Assembly (NCBI RefSeq): GCF_009730915.1
Contig: NC_052475.1
Span: 31,867,016-31,931,015, forward strand
Direction of reading: 5' to 3'
DNA length: 64,000 bases
Source of the DNA: Dioscorea cayenensis subsp. rotundata
Lineage: Eukaryota; Streptophyta; Magnoliopsida; Dioscoreales; Dioscoreaceae
Below are positions 28,031 through 38,153 of the stretch, one piece after another; position 1 is the stretch's first letter, and each line of letters begins with the position of its first letter. A program made the translations under genes and the position numbers. The notes under the pieces were generated by a model. That model saw only the letters and a program-made list of their open reading frames with translations, ran no database searches and was not told the DNA's origin.

Positions 28031-28800
28031 TGAGATCACGTGAGAAGCACGTGTAGGAGCAGTGTTCTAGGTTAGTTCACAATCGTTGTTGTTGTTCCCC
28101 TTTATTGATTGTTTTTCTCTGGCTTTTCTCCTACGAAGCTCATCGTTGATCCTCTCTCGTGTCGCTCCGGAGCTCTCGGAGTCGGAGCGACGACAAAAGA
28201 AGAGAAAAAAAAAAAAGGTATTCGATCTCTCTGCCCTTCTTGATCTCTCTCTCTTTGATGTTTTTCCCTCTTTTTTATTTGAATTTTAGTGATTTTAATG
28301 CCCTTTTAATTGATTGATTTGTATTTGATTTATGTGATTGGTTCTCCAAGATTTGCGCTTTTTTATTTTTTTATTTTATTGGATGAATCTTTTTGTTTAA
28401 TGCTGAAGATATGGTAATGGTTGTGCAGATCGTTGGATTTTCAGAAACCCTAGGTGTGCTGATTAAGGTGGTCATTCACTTGATTTCTTTTCTTTTTTTA
28501 TTTTATTTTTACTTTGGTTGATTTTAAGTTGGTTTCTGATGAATTTGGGTGTTTTTACGTATTAATTCTTCTACTGTTATAGGATTGATAAAGTCTTTGT
28601 TTGTTTGTTTGTTTGTTTGTTTGTTTTTGGGCTTGCTATGGTTTGTTATGTTGATTTGGAGCCTGAGTTTACAGTGTTTTTGGTCTTAGAAACTCCTAAC
28701 TGCACTTAATCTGAGGTTTCAGGCTTCATCAAAATGTTCATTTTGTTAAGACTTGATTCATTTCATTCGATGGTTGGTCTGTAAGATGCATTTTTAGATT
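28031..28800 (+). repeat. Copy A of a block holding promoter, leader exon and part of intron 1 (NIPP1-like gene)
   Basis: From the paired G-box at 28037 the sequence matches 38154-38870 in order. The double CACGTG stretch has about 4 differences in 33 bases. The leader has a shared TTTCTCCT..CGAAGC..ATCGTTGATCCT part, and the donor region AGGTATTC(G/A)ATCTCTC is shared. Intron 1 shares pieces such as GGGCTTG..GATTTGGAG (near 28630) and ATGTTCATTTT..AAGA..ATGCATTTTT (near 28734-28795). Similarity fades after about 28800 and does not reach the protein-coding exons. Confidence 0.6.
28037..28216 (+). promoter_or_regulatory. Paired G-box and 5' leader exon of the NIPP1-like gene
   Basis: Two perfect G-boxes, CACGTG at 28037-28042 and 28048-28053, lie 11 bp apart start to start, one helical turn. 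G-boxes are bound by bZIP (GBF) and bHLH factors. About 160 bases downstream a leader exon ends near the donor AAAG|GTATTC at 28216-28217. A second short leader exon (about 28430-28454, ending AAACCCTAG|GTGTG) is likely, and a third acceptor, GTGACAG, lies just before the coding start. The transcription start is not determined. Confidence 0.55.
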
Positions 28801-28886
28801 CTATGAATGTAAGACAAATTTTTTATTTGGGCATAAAATTTGACCTAATTTTGGATGCATTTTATGTGACAGTGACAAGTGAAAGA

Positions 28887-30616
28887 ATGTACAGAGGTGG
28901 TTTAGATAGATTCAAAAAAGCTCAATCCATAGAGCCCTTCTCAGTGGGACTAAATTCGGCTGCTAAAACTTCTCAGCCCCCGAAAATAAATACGACCGCA
29001 TGCCCTCCTCCGGTCACAACACCCAAGACACAAAATTCTCACCCCCCAAACCTTATTCAGCAACATCATAATGCAGCTTCTAAAGGCTTGGTGTCTGATG
29101 GGGCTGCTCCAGCTCATCCGGTCACTCAGATTGGAGGTGGTCAGTCAGTTTGGCAGCCTCCAGATTGGGCAATAGAGCCCCGCCCAGGTGTTTATTATCT
29201 TGAAGTGTTGAAAGATGGAGAAGTACTTGATCGGATCAATCTGGACAAGCGAAGGCATATATTTGGGAGGCAGATGGTCACATGTGACTTTGTGTTAGAC
29301 CACCAATCTGTTTCTCGCCAGCATGCTGCGGTTGTACCCCACAAGAATGGAAGGTTAGTCAATTGAGTTCATATTCATGACCTGTGCTATGTATTCAATT
29401 CTTGCTTGTCTAGTTTTACTCCTTTTCTTGACTGGTAACGGATCATTACTATCTGTCCATCTATAGATTTACTAGGCCTCTTATAATACTACCTTACATG
29501 ACTTTCCACATGCTTGATGTAGCAGTTCCTGTCTTTCTTAGGAGTACCAATATCAGGGTTCAACCACCTAAAATTGCCTCTGGGAGATGCATGAAGCATC
29601 ATTTATTTATCAACTTTAACTTTTAACCTTTTGTGGTGTTCGCTTGTTTCTGCTATTATCTTCTAACGTACCATATTTACGAAACATGCTATGCAAGGTT
29701 GCGACTTTTTTTGTTCTTCTGCATCCTGCTAATGGTTTGCGTCTTGACATTCTTGAGCTTTCAATAATTTGTCAACCAATGTATATTTTTCCTGTCTGCA
29801 GCATTTATGTGATTGATTTGGGATCGGTTCATGGCACGCTTGTTGCAAATGAGAGATTGACAAAAGATAACCCAGTAGAGCTTGAAGTTGGGCAGTCATT
29901 AAAATTTGCAGCATCAACTAGAACTTACATTCTAAGAAAGAACACTTCTGCCCTTTTTCCAACCCCTGTGCTTCCTGCTGAAGTTAATTTACCTTCTCCA
30001 CCAGACCCGTCTGATGAAGATGCTGTTGTGGCATACAATACAGTTCTCAACCGCTATGGACTGAGAAAATCTGATGTTTCTTCTAAAGGCAAGCAATGCT
30101 TCAACTAGTGGATCAGGTGAAAGCCAAGATAACCATGAGATTGAAAGACCTGCCAAGAGAAATAGAAGAGCAAGGGTGGCATTTAAAGATCAGGTTGGTG
30201 GGCAATTGGTTGAAGTAGTTGGGACATCTGATGGTGCAGATATTGAAACTGAACCTGGTCCAATCGGAGTAAAAGAGGGTAGTCTTGTTGGAAAATATGA
30301 ATCTCTTGTCCAGATTACCGTAATCCCAAAAGGGAAGGAGCAATTGCCTTCTTTTAATGCAGATAATTCCTCCCCAAAAGGTGTTACTGATAAACTACAG
30401 CAGGTTTTGAACAAAGTCAAAAGTGTTCCGAGGAGTGGGATATATGATGATCTTTACGGGGATTCCTTTTCTGGAAAGCTGGGTTCATCGTGGGCAAGCA
30501 AATTCGACGGACAAACAGGTATAGGGAGTGGTGATGAAGATAAGTCTCTTACGACATCCAGTGAGAAACACAGAGCTGGTTCCTCAGATGAGAGTGATGA
30601 TTTATTTGGGGATTAG
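28887..30616 (+). CDS. FHA-domain protein, NIPP1-like inhibitor of protein phosphatase 1
   Basis: Coding exons are 28887-29353 and 29802-30616, joining as NG/SIYVID. A proline-rich start (about 75 residues) is followed by an FHA domain with its core motifs: IFGRQ, SVSRQHAAVV and DLGSVHGT. Then comes a basic patch and RVAF (codons 30173-30184), which fits the RVxF docking motif for the PP1 catalytic subunit. Order and spacing match animal NIPP1 (PPP1R8), a nuclear scaffold that targets PP1 to splicing and chromatin factors through FHA-phosphothreonine binding. The C-terminus is acidic (SSDESDDLFGD). Near 30088 the frame shifts by one base: the FHA half would stop at 30108, while the RVxF half reads in the next frame. 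One extra G in AAAGGC explains it. A 13-base intron is not credible. The start codon follows a likely acceptor at 28872. Confidence 0.85.
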
Positions 30617-31061
30617 AAATATTTAAGTTTATTCACTGCTCAGATCTTTCGATAGCTCTTTGGCGCATTGCAGTTGTTGGATTCGATGTTTCTGAGGAAT
30701 TTTGTTGTAATCTCATTACTCTTATAGAAAGACTATAGTGAAAAGGTATGTCAGCTTTGATCAGATTTGTTTGGCTAGTTTTAAGATGTGAATTGGCTTT
30801 ATTAATTTTGACTATTCAAATGTCAATCTGCTTATAATATGATCTGCTAATTTATCATTTTTTTTTTCCTAATGCTTCCATCATTATTTATGTGTTTCAA
30901 ACATATATTGACTTTTAGTGTTGCAATAGACCTAATTAGTTAGATTACTGATGTTCTAAAATATTATACAGGTAGTGCAACTATTTTTAATTGTTTTCTC
31001 CCTTGCTTTGCCGTTCTTGAATTTGGTAAGAATGATCTTGTTATATAATTCTTATCTTTTT

Positions 31062-31097
<36 letters not shown>

Positions 31098-31494
31098 GGG
31101 GAGAGGATAGTTCCTTTTTATTTTATTTTCATAAATTAGATAGAGATGATCCTTCCTTCTCTCTCGTCTCTTATTTATATATTTATTTTTTGGAAACGGT
31201 TTTGTTTATATATATATATATAATATGGTTTTAAAATTAAAAATTTAAAATCATGGACTATTTCTAAGGGATTATTGAATTTTTTTTTTCCCTATCAAGG
31301 ACCAATAATTAACTAACCCTAATATTAACCCTGTCAAAGAATTGAACGTTGATGGTAAACACTACAAAAACTATGCATGCATTCACTAACTGACTCTACG
31401 TACAACTGAAACCCTAATCCACCATTGATGAACTTCTAACACAAGTATTATATCATACATTTTTTTTTTACATTAATTACAAAAGGTACCCTTT
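30617..31494. other. 3' UTR of NIPP1-like gene and AT-rich spacer
   Basis: Probably 3' UTR to about 30850, then AT-rich DNA with an (AT)n microsatellite at about 31063-31094 and a shorter one at about 31207-31222. No gene seen until the remnant that starts at 31495. Confidence 0.5.
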
Positions 31495-32145
31495 CTAAAA
31501 CTCCACATTGATCTTATAATCCGATGATTTGATGGCCGTCTCCTTCCCCGGCGACAAATCTCCGACAACAAGATCACAGTCCCCTTCATTTTATTCTCTA
31601 AAAAGCTGCTTTTCAATCTTAGGATCAATCTTTTTCTTGCCTTCCAGCTTAACACATTGATCACTGTAACATTATGGTAACCTTGGTAGAATGAATGTTT
31701 GCAGCTTGCCGGAGCTTATGTTTAAATCATGGTAAGTTAAGAGGACCTGGCCAGCTTTTCGGTAGGCGATACCGATCTTTTGGTTCGGGTTTTCAGCACG
31801 AATAGTGATGATGAACTTGGTTTGGAGGGTGTGATCATTAGGTTTGATGTTGAAGGATTGGACATGGAGGTTGATGATATTGTATGAAGGGAATTAATTT
31901 GGGGTGAAGGAGGAAGAAGAGATAGATGGAAATGGAGACAATGATGGTGATGATGAGGAGGAGCAAGAAGGAACAACAGCGAGCTTTTGGTGGTACCGGT
32001 GTGGTGGCCGGAGAGGCAGCGTGGGATTTTCCGGTGATAAGGTATGTGGGGGTTTAATAATGTCAGTGGTGATGGAGTTGCCGGAATTGTCATTGGAGAG
32101 CATTGTGTAGGGTGGAGGTCCTGGTGGCTTCCCATGCATATGCAT
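31495..32145 (-). pseudogene. Decayed LEA2/NHL (NDR1/HIN1-like) gene
   Basis: Read on the minus strand, the pieces lie in the right order but in different frames. First comes a proline-rich cytosolic start (MHMHGKPPGPPPYTML.., 32145 to about 31970). Next is one hydrophobic transmembrane helix (LLLLIITIIVSISIYLFFLL, about 31966-31907). The LEA_2 domain follows (YNIINLHVQSFNIKPNDHTL.., ..RAENPNQKIGIAYRKAGQV, HNVTVINVL, DLVVGDLSPGKETAIKSS). It ends at KINVEF and a TAG at 31495-31497. At least four frame changes of both signs and one in-frame stop interrupt it, so it cannot make a full protein as it stands. Intact relatives are single-pass plasma-membrane proteins of about 210 residues linked to defence and stress. 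The mixture of changes fits real decay better than sequencing error, though error cannot be excluded. Intronless, like many members of the family. Confidence 0.75.
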
Positions 32146-32370
32146 GGTTATTACTTTGACAGGATATATACCATGAGATTAATTAATTAGAGCAACAAGA
32201 AGAAGGAGAATATTGATCTATTGGTGAAATTATATAAATGGTTTTTATTAGAAAAAGAAGAAGAGGATGATAATGAAGAATTAGAGTCAAAAGAAGAAGA
32301 TTCAAACTTGTACTGAGAAATTATAAGATTTTTGTCAGAAAGAAGAAGAAGATGATGATGAAGAAGTACA

Positions 32371-32412
<42 letters not shown>

Positions 32413-32904
32413 AGAAAGAAGCTAGTGAAACTTTATTTAATGAAAAAAATTATCTCACAAAAGGAAGGAGAGAGAGTTGTTGGAAGGAGAAGGATGTGAA
32501 GAGAGTTTGGTTCCTTGTATCAAGTACAACTCTACATTTTTCTTTGGAGGAGAAGAAAACAGGGGACAGCTGATTTCAACATTAGTTTTTGATAAAAAAA
32601 TTTCAACAATAGTTTGTTTCAAAATTATACCAATTATTTGAATATGTGAGTATGCTGCTTTTCGTTTGTTTTTATTTTTATAAAAAACATGATTTTTACA
32701 GCAATATTTACACAATAGCTCACCTTTTTTTAAGGGTATAAATGTAAAATAACTCTTTAATTTTTTTTTTTAATCTTTAATTGGATTCTGTTGTTTATTG
32801 ACGTGGTCTCATACTCATAATGGAAAACATAAGTTGGCAGGCAAGCCTGGCCACTTTTTCTGTTTCTTATATTAAAAAAAGCTCTCTTTCTCTCTAAACC
32901 ATAT

Positions 32905-32943
<39 letters not shown>

Positions 32944-33667
32944 CCTTGTTCAATCCCTCAAGAGAAAGTTTCAGGTAATTTATTTTTATTTTCACAGCCA
33001 CATAATAATTTTATAATTTAGAACATGTTTTTAAAAAAAAACTATATTATGTTTTGGTTTTCATTGCTTAGAATTATAGAATTTTCTTGACATCTTTTAA
33101 GAAGCTTTTGTTTAAGATCTTAACCTAATCTGTTATTGTCGTTATTCCTCCTTTTTATTTTTCATCATCTATGAACATCTATAGATTACAGACATTCATG
33201 TTCACATACGAGTCAACAGAACAAATGATGTTTTTTTCTATATATATATATATATCCCTCACATACGATCGTTCCAGGGGTATGTACATACATATGCCAA
33301 AATCTTGTTTGTACCGAAAGTAGATGCAATTATAAACTTTATGACGATATATATGTGTGTAATTATGGGGTTATCCAATGATAGATATATATATAAGAAC
33401 GGAAGGGGGAAAATCTATGCTATAAACGTAAGCTAATTAAGTACTAGTTCAACAAACCCAAAAGGTAAAAAGATTAACTCATTCATGCATAAAATAATAC
33501 CACGAAACTAGAGAATTTTAAGTAATCCATGCTTGCAAGTATTTCAAGCAATGATAGTAAATTTTGAGCTTCTTGAAAGACACATTACTAGTGTAGTATT
33601 CTGAATCTTTTATAATTCCAATTTCTTATCATTAACCAAAGATACCACTGTTGAAACATAGAAAAAT
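32146..33667. other. Spacer, then promoter and leader with intron of the serine-rich gene
   Basis: Upstream of the remnant is a purine-rich stretch (AAGAAGAAG, 32190-32370) and an (AT)n tract at about 32375-32405. A long (CT)n tract at 32906-32940 lies in a likely leader exon. It ends near TTTCAG|GTAATTT (about 32973). A leader intron probably runs to an acceptor shortly before the ATG at 33668 (..AACATAG|AAAAAT). No other gene seen. Confidence 0.45.
32906..32940 (+). repeat. (CT)n microsatellite in a probable 5' leader
   Basis: About 17 perfect CT units. CT-rich tracts near transcription starts are common in plant promoters; the position fits a leader exon of the gene at 33668. Confidence 0.85.
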
Positions 33668-33943
33668 ATGATGACGGAAGGAGCAAACCTTAAGAACTCT
33701 GACTCGCCGACACCCTCATCGGAGAAGCTGATGATCAGCATTCCTGAAGCACAGAGAGGACGCTGTTTGATGAAGCAAATGAGTCAGAAGGGAAACTGCT
33801 TGTGCTCGCCTACCACGCATCCTGGATCTTTTCGGTGTAGGATGCATAGAAGTACTTCTCACATTGGCAGTACTTCTTTCGGCTCTGGCCTCTCTGAGTT
33901 AGCTGATAAGACAACTAACTTTGCAAACTCTGAGCAGGAATGA
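33668..33943 (+). CDS. Small serine-rich protein of a plant-specific family
   Basis: One exon, 91 residues. The core KGNCLCSPTTHPGSFRCRMH is the hallmark I recognise from a plant family annotated only as serine-rich protein-related. The Cys, Cys and Cys/Arg pattern is conserved and hints at a structural or metal-binding role, which is not established. The rest is Ser/Thr-rich. The start may be the first or second of two adjacent ATGs (33668 or 33671). A leader intron is likely. No signal peptide or membrane segment is visible. Function unknown. Confidence 0.75.
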   Translation: MMTEGANLKNSDSPTPSSEKLMISIPEAQRGRCLMKQMSQKGNCLCSPTTHPGSFRCRMHRSTSHIGSTSFGSGLSELADKTTNFANSEQE

Positions 33944-35834
33944 ACTTACATCAGATGCTTCTCTTGAAATTTGATATCCTGCAAAAAAAGGATTGACTTG
34001 AGTTCATTTTGTGATCATGTATTCTCAATATCCAATTTATTTAACAAAATTCATGTGATCATATATGTTTCTGTCTACAAAATTCTGTTCATCTCATATT
34101 GTGAAAGACTAAATCACCATGTAAGCACCTATACATGCTTGATAAGTCGATGAGTTTATGAATATACCACTCAAATTAAAATTCATAAGTTAATAATGAC
34201 AACCAAGTAGCAGTGCAAATGTAGGGGCATGCTTACAATAACATAGTTCAGAGTCATACATCAAATTAACTTCTTTCACAATGGTCTGCATGAAAAATAA
34301 CCTATCAATCTGGCAATATTCTCCTAAACCTTAAATCTCTTAACTATTGATCTTCGTTATATTGATCCTTGGGTAAGAAATTAACATGCTTATCGAAAAC
34401 CAAAATTAACCTGCAGCTGCAGATGGATTGCAACATCACTATATGAATTGATTCATATGCATACCAGATGTGTCAATGCCAGCACTGTATAGATCAATTC
34501 TTCATAAATATATGCTAAAACAATGTAGAGCACGTTTCACAAGGTACTGAACAGAGTAAAACATAAATCAACTTGGATAACCACCTTACCAGGCATATAA
34601 TCACCTATGATACAAAATTCAGAAAAAGTATTTAGCACCTTATATATAGTAGTTCAAATATAAAGATGTATTCACATAGCCCCTGAATTTCAGTTGCCGA
34701 GGTATGGAAAACAAAGATTAGTTGAAACAGAACTTCCCAAAGTGTACCTTCAGCTTATTGAAATTTACATTTTCTCCATAAAAAGTTTGCAGTACAACAG
34801 AAGCCAATCCTCAAACTGGGGATCTGATCATCAATCTGGATGGGAAAACTCATGCATCCTATACAGGCATATACAATGTAAGAATGATGCAAGTGGCACA
34901 ATGTTATTTGTAAGAGACAAAGCTTGAGCATCTAAACTTTGTGACACAACAGATTATAAAGCATCAATATTGTTTCATAAATGGGAAAATAGATAAGAAA
35001 TTTATACCAAAGCAAGGTTAAACAATACAGACCAGCTGAAAGTTAAAACCTTTGCGACTGACTCAGGAGACAACTTATCAGATTAAAATGAAACAGGAAT
35101 AAAAACAATAGAGTTTGCGCTGGAATTTTGAGAGGCAAGAAAGTATAATCAATTCAACGACTTGAAATATCTGAACAAAGATATTGCTTTGAACATTCTC
35201 AACAATCAAAACGTATGAACTCAAAATAAGTGCAAAATCATTAGTTTTCATAGATCATCTTTTTATAGAAGAAAACCATTTTTCTTCTCTGTCTTATATT
35301 AAGCTATTAACTACTTTATTTTCCATGCTCTTCAACAAATTAGTTATGGCAATCATATGTCAAAAGCAAAGTCATTCACAAGGAATATTACTTATATGAG
35401 TGCAATAGAATGGATGTAAAATAATGTGAGACTAGGTACAAGAAGAACTACCGAAAATTCTTAGCTATGCATAGATCCGATACATTGAATGCAATCTCCA
35501 ATGACTTGGAGTCCTCACATATATGATCTATGCAATTCAATCAAGTTGCAGTAGCCCTGCCTAAACTGCACTTGCCTCTCAAATTCAAATAAAAGATTAA
35601 CACACACAGACACACACAGTGGTGATGCTGTCAAAACCTTGACAAAATAATAAGAGGTGCTAGGAAAGGGAACTTGGTGAAAATATGTCCATCCACTTAC
35701 TACCAAACTACAACATCAGTAAGAAACTCTTCAATGAAAAGTGTTTGGGCCAAGTCTCAATATATTGAATTATTTCATCTGAAAAGAAAAGTAACATTAC
35801 TTCTCTCAACAAGGGCATCCTTGATGCTCATGGC
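33944..35834. other. Long non-coding stretch between convergent genes
   Basis: About 1.9 kb between the serine-rich gene (+) and the PPR gene (-), holding their 3' ends. The DNA is AT-rich. I find no frame with recognisable protein, no tRNA-like boxes and no terminal repeats. Part may be a long or spliced 3' UTR of the PPR gene. Confidence 0.5.
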
Positions 35835-37595
35835 TTACACAGCTACAGACAAAGCAGCTTCTTCAGGCTTCATGTGATAGATTGATCCACTGCCTGGAGA
35901 TTCATAAAGTAAACCATAAGCCAATTCATATCTCCCAGCCTCAAGCAATGCCGCAGACATTCGCCTTGAAGCTTCTCTTAGCTTCCCTTTACTAACCAAC
36001 TTTTCAATAAGAATCTTGCGTGTGTCATATGAAAGTTGAAGTTGTTTCATGGTAACCATCTCCTTCAAAATTTTCAAGGCAGCATCAACTTTGTTATTAT
36101 GGCAATAGCTGCTCACCAACACATCAACCGAAGTGTCTATGTGTGCAGCACCTCTTATTTCTATCATCTCATGCAAGAGAGACAATGCCTTATCCAGTTT
36201 ATGAGCCTTGCAATACTTTTGAATTGATGAACACAATAAAAACCAAGCCCATGAATCCGCATCTTTAGTATGACCCAATTTCTCTAGACCATCCATGTAT
36301 TCAAGAGCCTTATCCAATCTACCTAGACTGAAAAGTTGAACAACAACTTGAGCATGTATACCACGGTCTGGTACAAACCCTCCTGCTTCCATTGCCTTCA
36401 AAACCTCATCAGAATCCCCCAACTTCCCCACACTGGCCAGTGATTTAAGAACTTTACTGAAAACTGATGCTTTTACAGATTGACCTGCCTTCTCATTATA
36501 AATCCGGACAGCTCTAGATATCAAATCCATATCTAACTCTTTGCTAACAGCTATTTTCCTCAGGAGGAGCAACAAATCACTATCCTGAGGCTTCTCTGAA
36601 CCATGCATTGCAAACTCAAACAATTCTACAGCTTCTACAATCATCTTCCTCTTGTAAAACCTATCAGAAACCTTCACATACGTTTCCTTTTCCATCTCAA
36701 ACCCTTCATTCTTCATTTTTTGGAGAAACACCCGAAATTCATCAATGCAATCCTCTCTACCACAAACCCTTGCCAATGCATTGTAAACAGAACCATCCAC
36801 TCTAAATGATGGATTCTTCTCAGCCCATCGGAAGAACATCAAAGCCTTTCTTGGATCAGCACCAATGCGGTCCAAGACTGCAAGAATCAAATCAGAGGAC
36901 AAACTAATCTCCAATTCATTCAGATTCTTATATACTTCTTCTGATTCATTGCATTCCCTCAGTATCTTGCAAACCCTAGGGCATGCCCGGACAACCACAT
37001 TCTCATGGGAATTCAAGAAATACGTTCTTTCCAATAAATTTGAGTCTTTTTCCATCCCCTTCCTGTTGAACCCCTCCAATGCCTTCAAGTAGGCACCTTT
37101 GGAGATCCCATATCCATTTTTCTTCATAATCTCAACAGTAGCCCAGAGACCCTCCGAGTCCCCGTCAGACCCCAAAATCCCAAGCATCAAATTATATGAT
37201 TTTGAGCTCAATAAGCGATTTTGCTTCTCCGAAACCCAATCAAACACCTTCCGAGCAATCTCCGGCCGATCTTCCACACTCCGGAGGACCAAATTCAGCA
37301 TCTTGTTATCAAGCGAGAGCTTCGCAGCCTCCAACTCTGCCTCGATCTCACCAGAACCGATCGGCTTCGAAAAGATCTCCACCGCAAGTGCTTGATGATC
37401 CTGGCCATCACAATCCGGTGTCGAACCCAAAGAGAAAAATCGAAACCTAGAGTTTAGAGACAGGAAAGAACCAGATGCGCAAGGCTGTAGTGGCCGCTGG
37501 ATGATGAAATGGAGGTTGGGAGGTTGGATTCGCGAGGAGTTGGATGGGATCCGATGGAGAGATTGCACTAATAGTGATCTCCAGGCGTTCCTCAT
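35835..37595 (-). CDS. Pentatricopeptide repeat protein, probably mitochondrial
   Basis: An uninterrupted 586-residue frame without introns, as usual for plant PPR genes. The first 50 or so residues are rich in Arg, Ser and Leu with few acids (MRNAWRSLLVQSLHRIPSNS), like an organelle transit peptide. About ten P-type repeats follow, for example SYNLMLGILGSDGD, VYNALARVCGREDC, ETYVKVSDRFYKRKM and VFSKVLKSLASVGKLGD. There is no E, DYW or SMR domain. P-class PPR proteins bind single-stranded organelle RNA and take part in its stability, splicing or translation; the target cannot be read here. It resembles the At3g02490-type group from memory. The leader region upstream holds a telo-box (ACTAGGGTTAGGGTTTTG near 37651). 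Confidence 0.88.
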   Translation of the reverse strand: MRNAWRSLLVQSLHRIPSNSSRIQPPNLHFIIQRPLQPCASGSFLSLNSRFRFFSLGSTPDCDGQDHQALAVEIFSKPIGSGEIEAELEAAKLSLDNKMLNLVLRSVEDRPEIARKVFDWVSEKQNRLLSSKSYNLMLGILGSDGDSEGLWATVEIMKKNGYGISKGAYLKALEGFNRKGMEKDSNLLERTYFLNSHENVVVRACPRVCKILRECNESEEVYKNLNELEISLSSDLILAVLDRIGADPRKALMFFRWAEKNPSFRVDGSVYNALARVCGREDCIDEFRVFLQKMKNEGFEMEKETYVKVSDRFYKRKMIVEAVELFEFAMHGSEKPQDSDLLLLLRKIAVSKELDMDLISRAVRIYNEKAGQSVKASVFSKVLKSLASVGKLGDSDEVLKAMEAGGFVPDRGIHAQVVVQLFSLGRLDKALEYMDGLEKLGHTKDADSWAWFLLCSSIQKYCKAHKLDKALSLLHEMIEIRGAAHIDTSVDVLVSSYCHNNKVDAALKILKEMVTMKQLQLSYDTRKILIEKLVSKGKLREASRRMSAALLEAGRYELAYGLLYESPGSGSIYHMKPEEAALSVAV

Positions 37596-38153
37596 TCTCT
37601 CCCTCGGCGACGGAAAGCCCGGCCGGCGCGTTCGAAGGTAATGCGGAAAAAACTAGGGTTAGGGTTTTGCGGAGGGATAACCAAATGGGATTGGAGAGAC
37701 GGCGGAAGGGTAGTTTCGGTATTTCATTATCATGTCCAAAATAACTATTTATAGATAAATATTTATATGTACATTATTATATCGGATTTATTTATTTTTT
37801 CTAATTTTTCTACCACAATGAAAGTTGTGTATATTTATTATGATTTTTTTTTATATGTTAATATTTTTTATATAATTTATTTAAAAGAATTTTTAAATGA
37901 TAAAATAATGCAAAGAAAACTATTATAAATTTCTTTCAATTTGGCACATTAATTTCCAAAGCTATTTATAGTTATAAAACTATTATTTAAATGGGAATGA
38001 CATTTAAAAGCAAATATTCTATAAATAAATAAATTTAATTTAGACTATTTAAAAAAGAAAATAACATATAATGTCATAAATAATTAATTAATATATATAA
38101 ACTCAAGAACTCTGTTATAACTAATTAAAATATAAGAAAATTCTTTTTTTAAA
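37596..38153. other. Divergent promoter region between the PPR and YL1-like genes
   Basis: The first 100 bases are GC-rich PPR leader. From about 37740 the DNA is very AT-rich with many A/T runs. No gene seen. The paired G-box of the next gene lies at its right edge. Confidence 0.5.

Noticed and set aside
30075-30087. A 13-base intron restoring the NIPP1 frame
   Set aside because: Far below the minimum size of plant introns; a one-base insertion is simpler.
34694-34927. 77-codon frame in the gap between the serine-rich and PPR genes
   Set aside because: No recognisable motif, AT-rich composition, no exon logic.
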